64,000 bases of DNA from Lytechinus variegatus (lineage: Eukaryota; Echinodermata; Echinoidea; Temnopleuroida; Toxopneustidae). The translations under genes were made by a program, and so were the position numbers. The stretch's first letter is position 1, and the number at the start of each line of letters is the position of its first letter. This document shows, one piece after another, positions 24,327-36,300 of the stretch. Under the pieces are notes generated by a model. It saw only the letters and a list, made by a program, of their open reading frames with translations, was not told the DNA's origin and did not search any database. The DNA is taken from the NCBI RefSeq assembly GCF_018143015.1, contig NC_054748.1:17115356-17179355 (forward strand), given 5' to 3'.

Positions 24327-27300
24327 CTGCAATAAACAACGAATCAAATTCAATGTAAAATCATGAGATACTGTATATCCAGGGCCCCATCTTACAAAGA
24401 TTGACAATTGATTGGATCAATCATAACTCTACGGAAATCCATCTGTGTCATAATTATTTCTACAGAAAACTTGCAAATTGTCCTTTGTAAACAAAGGAGA
24501 ACACACCAAATTGTCAAGAAATCAATGAATTTATGGATATACATTCATATCTAGAAATTTTTTTGAACAAACATGCATTTCATATGTTGACGTTGCTGGC
24601 TTCCCATAGTTGCTATTGATCAGATCAATCGCAACTCTTTGTAAGACAGGCCCCATGTAAAACACATTTTTATTCAATATACTTCACAACACATCTGCGT
24701 TAGGGTACTCTCTTTGATACAGCAATAAATAATAATACATATGCAATTTATAAGGTGCTATATCAATCTCGTTAGAGATGCTCAAGGCACACAAGTGAAA
24801 GGGGAGTAAAACAAAACAACAAAGGAAAAAATAAATATTCGACTCAATCACTGATAGAAAGGATAGTAGGTAACTCTATTGTTTAGGCTAAATGTTACGA
24901 CAGACTGGCTATCACCGATCTCTCGTGGGAGGGAATTCCATACCGAAGGCTTTTGCATAAAAAAAGCCTTTTCCCCCAATTTCTTTTTCATTTTGCTGGG
25001 TTGGATTTGAACCCTTAACCCTTTGTTTATTAAAGATTGAAGGGACAGAACCACAATGCCTCAATGAAATATACATGAAAAGTTAGCTTACTTTGGAGTG
25101 CAGAAGCAAAGGTCCCCTCTGTTTGTCCCGTAGACCAGACCAGCTCCGGGGTCTTGGGATCCATCGAGCAATGTTCACGCTAACAACCAATCTCTGCTGG
25201 GGGTCTAATGGATGAATTATACGATTGACGAACGTCATCGAGTCCTCACCTGCTTCTGGCTTTTGAAGCTGGTAGACATCGGCCATTAACTATGAACAAG
25301 AAAAGTTTGTTGAATAGGTAATTTCTTTAATATGGTGGTGGTGGTGGTAACATTTTTACATGATTGCTTTATTAACAGAGGGCGAGGGAACTGGTATTGG
25401 CTTTACAAATGGCACTAGCAAACCAATTGGGATTGAATCCTTGGTCACTGAAATCTGAAACCACCGCTTTACCAAATGAGTTATGATTTTAATCAGTAAA
25501 AGGAAAAATACTGATACATTTATGAATTGTGGCTAAAAACACTATTTGCATTCGATATGTACACAAATTCATGTTTTTGAGCAATTTTAGGTCTGCATAC
25601 ACTTACAAAATGTTGCATACTTTCGGAACCGCGTACCTGGGGGTCACAAAAGTTGCGCGAGACTTGAAAGTAAAAAGTCAGCAAGTGACGCAGTCAAAAA
25701 ACTTCCCGGTGGATTTATCCCCCCCCCCCCCCCCCCGTCTTATTAGGGTTAAAGATCAAAGTTCCGAAGAGTAATATTAGGCATTTGTTTAGCACCATCT
25801 ATATAGAAATAATCTATCGGAGAGTGGGGATATCTCCATTTTTGTATTATTATTTTTGTTCTGATGTACTTACTGTTCTGATGTATTCATTTGCAATACA
25901 CTATGTACACTTATGTTAATGTATCTGTTGTCAGCAAAGCACTTGTTATGTTTTGTTTTTATGAATATATGACAAATAAATTGACTGGAATGAATTGGAT
26001 TACGGAACCTTACCCCATGAAACATCTGCCACTGGAGCCTTCTTGCAGCCAGACCGACAAGAATGTAGTTTCCAGAGGGAGATAGACTTACAGTGATGGC
26101 ATTGGGTCCTGAAATAAGCATGAAAAAAATAATGTTTAAAAACAAAAATATTACATGTGGATATTAATCAACTGTACATGCAAATACCAGAGCCGTATAG
26201 ACTAACAGTGATAGCGATGGGTCCTCCAATCAGTACGAAAACAAAATCATAATCCTCCATGGATGTTTCATTCTTAATTCACCGTTTCTCACATATTTTT
26301 TGAAATCAAAATTGTTAGTACATAGCAAAATATATCAACATACGTTATGAGTATCAAATTAAAGCACAAATTGCTGTAAAGGTAAAATTTTCCTTTCTCT
26401 TTTCAATCAATGTGATAGTCTTTTTAAATTCATATAACTAAAATAGTGAATTCCCACACAGTGTAGGCTAATCGATGTATCATAATAATGAAAATAATAA
26501 TATGTCCATTTATATAGCGCGGATTATGTGCATATACTCAACTGCGTTTTGATACTTGGTATCATATCATTACCCCAGCCGCAGCTGAGACGCCATATTA
26601 ATAGGTGCTAAAGCGTTTGAGGAATAGATCCTACCGGTCACCCATTTACCTCACCTGGGTCGAGTGCAGCACAATGTGGTTAAATTTCATGCCAAAGGAA
26701 ATTACGCCATGGCTGAGATTCAAACTCACAAGCCTCTGTTTCAAAGTCCGGAGACTAATCCACTGGGCGACAACGCTCCACACTAAATCGATGGAAGGTC
26801 TTACTAAAAGTCTTAATAAAGAGGACTTCTCCAAGATTATGTCTTTCTAGTAAGCACCCCTCTGTCTCTATTCTGTTAACCAGTGATTTATCTTTCCCTT
26901 TCTTTTTTCTTTTTGATCCAGTGTGGTACCATGTTAAGCAGTCTCTACAGTGTAGTCCCACATAGTGTAATCCGTATGTCTAAATGGATGGAAGATCTTA
27001 CCAAAACTCTTAGTAAAGAGCACTTCTCCAAGGTTGTGTCTTTCGAGTGAACAAACCGCCAGGACGCCATGATCCGGAAACCCCATGTGACTCGGGATAA
27101 ACGCAGCCAGACGGCGATCGCTCGAGATATCAACGCTGGCATCGTTGTGGATCTTACACTCTGCGACGATCACGTTACTTTGTGCTATAAAAAGAATGCA
27201 AATTAGGAAAGGATGTAATGAAAAATCTCGATTTCATGTACAACTATATACAATTGTATACAATATACAATATCACCCAACTTTTACGAGTCAAGGTAGC

Positions 27301-30300
27301 ATTAAAGACACAACTATGTCTCTTTCTCAATACATAATCTAGTCAAATCTATATTCAATATTATATGATGTTTGTGATTTATATTATCTTATTTTCATTA
27401 AAAACTTTCTTTGTTTTTTTCACTATTCCTCACAAGACCAGACTATATATAGTGTTATATCCTACATAGATTGAATCCTGTATAGTGATTGGTTCAAATA
27501 GCATCATGTGACCGAATATATTTCAACTATAATGTTGCGTGACGTCAGACCTCGATATATTTTTCGTTATACCAATATACTGACATCATTATTTCAGAAA
27601 ACTGGATATCTAGCTAAACTCTCGGGCAGAAAAAAAGAGAAAAGAAGGTAATTCAACGCAAGTAACCGGACTTAGCAAGCTCGGCGCATATATTTTGGTT
27701 ATAAATTATTAAAAGAAGGATATAAAACAAATTTATCAGGCGTTTCATTCGAAAGCTGAAGCATAGTGTGAATTATTAATCCTCGGTCGGACTGGCAAAA
27801 CTACTATATTTGCCTCGAGGCTTCGCGCCTCAGGAAAAATAGTAATTACCAGACCAACCTCGGATAAATAATTCCACTATACTTTCTCAAAGCCTGATAT
27901 ATTTGTTTATCATTCATTTACTAAAGTCTGTACTACAATATTACTGGGCAAAACATAAATACGGACATACATTTTACAGTCTTTTACGAGCTCTGACAAA
28001 AAAGAAATATCATTAACACAGGTGTGTTCTTACCAACCAATGAAATGAAAATGAAAAATGAAAATCCATAATTTATTGTTCGAAATAGACATGAAATGAA
28101 ATACTCTGAAAATTTGCTTTGCCCATTTGATCGTGGGCCCGGCAGCCACCGTGCAGCACCACATCGACGAGGCTCTATCCCTTTAATTGTTGAACGCCAA
28201 ACATGGTAGCAGCAACTCCCATCTTTTAACGTCTTTTGGTCTGACGGGGCCGGGGTTTGAACCCCCGACCTCCCGGTTGTGAGACGGACGCTCTACCAAC
28301 TGAGCCAACACACCGGTTGTACATGTACCTCTATGAGAAGAAAACATTCACACATAATTTGGGGGCAACACCCTTCCTGTGACCTTGATATTTGGGTAAA
28401 TTGCCAATTCATCTACTACTCGTTAACACACCACACAGTCTACCTTCTTTCAGTCTAATGCCATTCCGTCCATCAACATTTCGTCTAACAACCATTTGGT
28501 CCAATAACCATTTGGTTCAATCACCAGTTCGTCTCATAACCGGTTGGTCTAATGTCCATTTTATTTTCATTTATTTCGCCAAATTAACACATAGTCCAAT
28601 TAGACCAATGGTGTATGGACTTAATGGATATTGGACCAGCTGATTATTACATGTAGACAAAATGGTGAGTGGACGAAGTGGTAATTAGACCATGTGGACA
28701 GTGGACGAACTGATGGGAGACCAAATGATAGTAGATGAGTTGGTAATTGGACGAATTGGCATCTGTTATCAGATTTTAATGACATTTTCAGCATTTTGCT
28801 CGTGAGATTTTACACTATTTAGTATCAGCACACAGTAGTACAGTGTACCCCTTTAAATAGCTTACCATCTGTGATGTCTGGTAGGTAATAATCCGACATA
28901 TCCCACCATTGAAGCCTATGGGTGCGGTTACTGATGTTATTTGCAACAGCCATTTGGCCTCGCCCTGCCAGTGCATCTGGATGAGTGAGAGAAAAGAGAG
29001 TAGCTTTAGAAAGTCCCACAGTTTCAAAGAAGTTTAATACTAACAATACAGGTTTATTTACCCAGTTCTGAAAACTGTTCTCCCAGCAGGCCCTGCTATC
29101 ATTATTACCTCGGCTCTAGCTGGGCTGCCTAGGGGCTCAAGCATTCAAGGAATTTCAAGGAAATTTGAAAGTCAACCATAAATGCCAGTTGCGGTAATAA
29201 TCAGGGATGAGAGTATTGTCCTTTTTGTTAAAAAGAAATCTCCGTAAAGACGCGTAAGCGTATAGTGCAAGCGTGTTTGAAGTCAATAAATTGACGCAAT
29301 CTCACCCCTCTGCCACACCTCCTGGCGGAATGGATTTTAATTGGTTGAGTGATATGAGAGAGCTTTAAAAGCGCGTTTCTAATTGGATATTGATTAAAAA
29401 ATAGGTGTGTCTTTCAGAGATAAAATGAAGATAAAATGGTTCTCAGAATACCAATTCGGAGAGATTTTAAGGGTATTTTATCTCACTGATTTTAACGGAG
29501 ATAAAATATTTTATTTTATCTGAGATAAAATGGATCTCAGAATACCACCCCTGAAAGTTATTTCAATAGGAATCCAATAAAGTGACCGGTCAAGTGTTTG
29601 TATATACATTTATGAGCAAAGAATTTGTGCTGAATAAGTTAGTAGTAAATAGGTAATTGCTTAAAATTGAATGGAATTAGCATGGCATTCAAGCCATATT
29701 TCAGGTCATTTTTTCCAAGCAAGAATAACACACTGTCCCACATGTGCTTATTTATGTTGGTAATCTTAATTGTAATACTTTTCAGTTCAGATTTCATGTT
29801 TTCAGAGATTGATTCATGAACCAGATGTAAATCTACCAAGATATGATAGTAAACCTTGAATTTAAAGACTTTCTCTTAAAATCATTGTTTCCTGCAGCTA
29901 CAGGTCTTTAGCTGAAAAGGGAAGTCCATGTTATTTACACCAAATATATCTGGGCCAAATACAAACAAAAAAAATACAGGATCATGATCAATTTGAAGTG
30001 TTCTATGAGAATTTACTCCATTCTAAGCTAGAAGTACCTCATCAAAAATAACTATGCATCCTACATTATACTTACTTGCAATGGCTCTATTGATAGCATA
30101 ATGTACCGATGGTGACGGAGGCTGTGTGTTATCAAACAAGCCTAGATAGGGTTAAGCTAATTATACCATGTCTAGAGTAAAGACTAGACTCCAAACTCTC
30201 TGTCTTTGTCAAGCAAGAGGTAGTCACAGTACATAGTAAATCTACATCTAGTCTCACTACTTCAGACTGCATTATGCACTATGCCTAGATAGGGTTTAAA

Positions 30301-33300
30301 AAAAACTTTGGGGAAAAAACATACCCTACATACGTTTGACCCCGCGATTGACCATTGACCAGTCTTTCAAAACCACCCTTTTTCTTGAAAATCTGTGTTT
30401 TTGATACCCTTAACAAGTCCACACGCGGATCGCGTCCAAAACTGAGAAACACCACTTTAAACATGTTTTTTTTGCTTACGCGTTTGTACAACAATATATT
30501 TGACTGGGCGTAGACCAGTCGGTGGCCTTAAGCTTCATGTAAGAGTGCCCTCATGTCTGAAAAAATGATGCACGAAAATCAGGAAATTACATTCACAAAA
30601 ATAACTGTGCAGCCTACATTAGACTTACTTGCAATGGCTCTGTTGATAGCATAATGTACCGATGGTGACGGAGGCTGTGTGTTATCAAACAAACTTGTAC
30701 TATAATGACTGTGTAGGACCCGTCTCCTGCAAAAGACAAAGGCGAACAAATATTTCATCAAATCCTCTTTTGATTATCGACTATGTGGCTTTATATGTAT
30801 CTATAAGAAGTAGAGCAAGTGTGCAACAATAAGACACAGACTTCCCAGTATTTCAAGAAATCAAAGTTCCCTGATATTTATTTGATTTTTTCCTGATAAA
30901 GTCACAAACTTCTGGATAATTACTTAAACTCATTTCAAATTTTAAACTTGTGGCATCACTCCCAATTAGATCTTTAGTTTACACAATCATGTTTAAAAGT
31001 AGAGGCCTTGTCTAGGTAATGCACTACAGATATCTGAACTGCAGTCAAATAGGCTATACAAAAGAAAATCATACTTAGCCATCTACTAATTTTTGCTTTG
31101 ATATGCAAAAATTCTTTAACAGAGTCTGACTGACTACTTTTGATTTTGGGGCCTATCAAATTCCCTGAATTTTCTGTGACAAGACATTTTTGTTTACAGA
31201 GTTTTAAAATCAAACCTGATTTCAGAATACAGGACACTGCGTATTAAAGTGAAACCGGACTGACCTGAGAGCCGTGCGATGGAATCCAAACCTAGACGGT
31301 CTTCTTCTTCTCATTCCCTCACCCGACTGGCCTTCATCATCCCCCTGTCTACCCAACGACTGCTCCCCAACAACACTGGGGTTATACCGCCGGCCTGCGA
31401 TGTTCATCTGCCCCTGGAGGGAACGTCGGCTCAGCTGCGGCATGGCCCTCCGTCGTCTCGATGATCCTTCCGGCAACGATGACCCTTCCCCCTCCTCCCT
31501 CGATGAAGATTGCAGCTCCCCGGATAAGCCCTGCCCGAACCTGCGACCTGCAGCGCTCAAATTACCTGGGAGGGAGCGCCAAGACAGTTGAGCTGCGACG
31601 GTAGTTTGAGCAGAGGAGAAGATTAAAGATGTCAGAGACACAATGAACTCATTTTCATTATGAACCTACAAAGCTAAATCATACTCAGAACCACAATTAT
31701 ACTTTTCTATTTTTAGCTTTAAAGACAGATATAATTTAGAAATGAAGCTGGTAAACCTTTGAAATATTTAGGTACATGTATACTCTTCTGAGGACTTTTA
31801 ATATTGAAATAGATACCTTGATATCTTGCTACACTTCTTCCTCTAACAGACATGGCATGACTAAGGGCAGTAGGGAAGTGTGACCCGCTGGATTCTGCAT
31901 TCGGCTGTGTGCGTGGTCTTCGGGAAGGAATCCTGGCAACATAGGCGGTCTCTGCTCTTGGCTGGATTGACGACGGACCAGCTCTTGTGTCCGTCACCAC
32001 CGCAACCTGGACATTCTCCCCTTCAACCTCCACCATGACCGGTTCCGCCTCCCTGGACTCTTCCATAGACACGGGAGGGGTGTCTGAATCATCGGAGGGG
32101 ATGACAATCTCCTGTGGCTGTTCGTTGACAGGGCTGGTGCTATCCGCTTCGACGGGTGCCGGGCGTGGCAGGGCAAACTCGTTAGTGAGATTCTGAGACA
32201 ACTGAGAGAGGCTGTTGGTCGGAGGATTAGAAGCAAAGTTGGCAAGGTTTGACAGCGACTCCACAGAATGCCTTGTCCTCTGTTCTTGCATCGTGCCTGT
32301 AAATCTCCTCTCTCGTGAGGTAGAAGCCTCGTGCGCCGGGAGGCTGGTACGGGTTAAATACCCAAGAGGTTGCGCAAAGCTACTTGGGTAGTTTGGGGGA
32401 TCGCCAGGAACAAACCCCCTCTGGTGGCGGCTTCGTAATGCGTTCAATGTCACGGAAGCCGCATACTCCCTCGCTTGTTCTAATGTGTCCATGGACTCTG
32501 GAGACATTGGACGATTCATAGAAGACTCTCTGAGGGGATCAAATTAAGAAAAAGTTATTCGTATTAAACACCAATTTAGCTCAGTGAAATTTTTAATGAT
32601 TTTTTTTCATGCACTCAGAAGCAGATAATATTACATAGATGTTTTACCCCTGCACTTCATTGCATATCCAGAATATTGCACTAAATAGCAAGCAATATAA
32701 AAAAAATACTTTAGCCTTACCCTTTCATAGCATATCAGAAATATATCACTCTATATCAGTCAATATTACACAAATATCTTATGTTCAAGTGCTCTTCTTT
32801 CATGTCATATCAGAAATATTACACCCAAGAGCAGTCAACATTGCATAACAACCTTGCCTTTCTTTCATGGTATATCAGAACTATTGCACTCAAGATCAGT
32901 CAATATTACATCAATATTTTACCCTTGCACTTCTTTCATGGTATATCAGAAATATTTACACCCAAAAGCAGTTCAATCTGCATAACTCTTTTACCCTTGC
33001 ATTTCTTCCATGGTATATCAGAAATATTGCTTTCTTGAGCGACGAATACAACGGTACATAAATTTTAACCCTTCATTTCTTTCATGGTATATCAGAAATT
33101 ATGCACTCAAAAGCAGGCAGTATTACACTCATATTTCATCCTTGCATTTCTTTCATGGTATATCCTTAACATTGCACTCAACAGCAGTCAATATCAAATA
33201 AATATTTTACCCTTGCTGTCCCTGTAGTATATCAGGGGGTATAGCTGGTTCTGGTATTGAGGGGGCGGGGTATGTATCAGGTTCCAGAGGCTCCGGGTCA

Positions 33301-36300
33301 CTCTCCTCCGACCCTTGGTTGGAGTCTTGAGCACTGCGAACAAAATAAGAAAAGGTGCTGCAGTGAAAAGAATGGTAATGGTTGGATTCAACTCATTCAG
33401 TGCAAATGGCACACATGAAAATTGAATATTACTCACACCTTAGATACATATGCTCTACGGGGGCCGTACGATGAGTCGAAAACAGCCATTTTATTCATTT
33501 TTATTCAAACCGCCTATATGTAGCTAGTACAAAAAATTTTAAAATGGCCATATTTTACTCGCCGCACGGCCACCATAGAGCAAATGTGACTTAAGTATAA
33601 CATTATGTAAAAAAAATTCAGCGATTACTGATAGATAAATGAGTCATCACAGCTGTGATTATACATATAGCTGCAATGATCACATTTATCATATTCCAGG
33701 ATTCCTCCATAAAAAAAAGCATTGATATGTACATCATTGGTGATATGCAAATGAGAAAGCTGATGATGTCACAAACTATGCATGTATTTTTTGTGTTTTA
33801 TCATTTGAATTTAACCCGTTGCCAACGGGTGCCGGCTATATACATGTACGGTTCCCTAAAACTCATTCATGTACGGGAGCCGTATATAGTCGGTTCCCCA
33901 AAGGCTATTACTCGCATCCATTTGCAGGCTTTAAAAATACAATTTCATACTATGTTTCTGCCTTTTCTGTGTTATAATTACAATGTCCATTAATTAAACT
34001 ACACATTCCAGAAAGTCATACGTTTTTACCTTTTGTTTCTATAGTTTATAAAGCATTATAAAACGAGTTATGCTTCGATGAGAGTCCAATATTGGCGTAC
34101 AGTGGGCATTGCCGCGATGGAAGCTTGATTTCAATGATTTTCAGTTTCGCAGAACCACGTATATACCGTAATCAATAAAAGTGAGGGAAAATAATGGGAG
34201 CAGCGAAATGCAACCCAAAACGCACGCAGAGCTGCGTGCGTGCGCTGATATGATCAACGATAGATCGATACTATATTAGATTGCTTGTGAGGTTTCAAAA
34301 TGGCGCCGTTGATAAAATATAGGAAGAAGAAAAATCATGGTTTCAGTTTATAACACATCGATTTTTGTTTTCTTCTTTCATTTAGGTGCATTATTTTGCC
34401 TCTTGAAAATGGCTGTCATAATATTCAACTTCATGAACTGATCAAGCTAGATCAAACTAGAAGAGAGTACACGACTTTAAGTTGATATCGATTTCTATAA
34501 TCCTAAACAAAAAGTGTATACAGCTGGCTATTGAGAATACCTCGGATCGTACATACACTCTATTTTGTTCTAACGATACGGATGGGGTAATTGATGGAGG
34601 CATGGCCCCCTTTCCTTTGAAAATGACAAAAGGGCATCCAGCGAAGATCAATAAAGTTGCCACTTACTAACAATGTAAAAGAGTGACTTGAAAGGGAAGG
34701 ATGTACGGATGAATTCACCCTTTGTCAGTTTGGTTTAACACCAAAGAGTGATAAACGCCGTGACATAGGCATAATCATGCTAATGAAGACTAATATGTGT
34801 TATTTACAATGTACAAAGTATATGAAGCATGTTTTATCCATATAATCTCATTATATGAATTTTCAAAAAATCTAAGGTTTCCCCAATTGATTTTATTCTG
34901 ATTGAGCATGTTATCGTGGTTTGGTTTGACCTGCATATAAAAAATGTGATGCGATAGGAATCCAGAGCATGGAGTAAATATGCATTCCATGGATATATTA
35001 TTCGAGAAGATAGAGGGAATGAAAAGCAGAATATATTAAAATAAAATATTTATGTTTATGTCTGCAAACAGGCCTATAATGCTTTTCACGGAACAAATGA
35101 TGTAAGCCGGGTAATAAATAAGTAGAGCGCCTTGATCACAATGTTAAGCAAGACTATATCAAGGGAGAAGGGGGGGTCTATAAATAGGAAGTATAAGAAC
35201 AATAAGATGAGACAGAGATCGAACAGAAGAAGAAAGGAAATGAGGATGATAAGATAAGAAGAATATCGAAAAAGAAGAAGAATATGAGAAGAAAAGAAAT
35301 GAGAATAATAATTTTGATAATAATAAGATCGAAAAAGAAGAAAAGGAAGAAGAAAGGAAGGGAGAATGATATTATGATAATAGTAATATCGAAAAAGAAG
35401 AAGTCCAAGAAGAACTTCAAAACCCACATCACAAACAATACATTCTCAAAGAAGTCACTCTGTGCGGACATAATTATAGCACTTGAGCGACAGGTGAGCT
35501 CTGAACTCCGTGCAGCCAAAACAGGAAATGAACTACGCATGCGCGAAAACTATCGATCGATCAATTCACTCATCGTGGATCGCACACACGCTTTTGTAAT
35601 CAACGATCCAGCTCGCACGCACGGAACAATGGAGCTGTTCGAACTTGACATGGTCGGCTGATCAATCTCGTTTGGGGTGTTAGAACCTATTCTACTATGC
35701 CGTCGCGAACGGGTTAAATAGGCCATTTTGTAAAGATTGGTTTCCTCAAATGGAACATGATAGGTCATTATTTATTAACTGTGATAAGGAGCTTCTTTAT
35801 CTCTAATTTCATTTGGAAAAATGTGATAAAAGTTTAGTAAATGTGAACAAAGGAATGTAAAGATGAATTACTTCTCGTCACTATTGCTCGCATCTTGTTC
35901 AGGTAGCAAATTGGCAATGCCAGTCAACAGGAAGTGGCCGAGTGAGTCAAACTTCACCAATCTGGAATTGAAAATGAAATGAAATAAAAATATCAATTTA
36001 CAAGAATTTTAATCTGTTCTTCTGCTATTCTCCAAGTAAATTGGGAAAATACACAAATTTGCAGGATTTCATATTCATTTTGGAATGGCTACTCTGATTT
36101 GAAGAAATAATGTATGTCAACAAATTACAACTTTACACTTTACAGAATATGCAGAAAATCAGATATTAGGATTAGAACTATAGGAGGTAAATCCAAAGCT
36201 GTATACCTCAAGGCCTAAAGGTCAAGTCCAACCCAGACAAATATTGATTTGAATCAATATAGAAAAATCTAACAAGCATAATACTGATAATTTCATCAAA

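Noticed and set aside
28240..28318. A tRNA-Val gene (CAC anticodon)
   Set aside because: A and B boxes are present but the acceptor stem does not pair and a SINE body follows; it is a SINE head.
35086..35661. Phenylalanine-rich and lysine-rich frames
   Set aside because: They are translations of the purine tandem repeat on the two strands.
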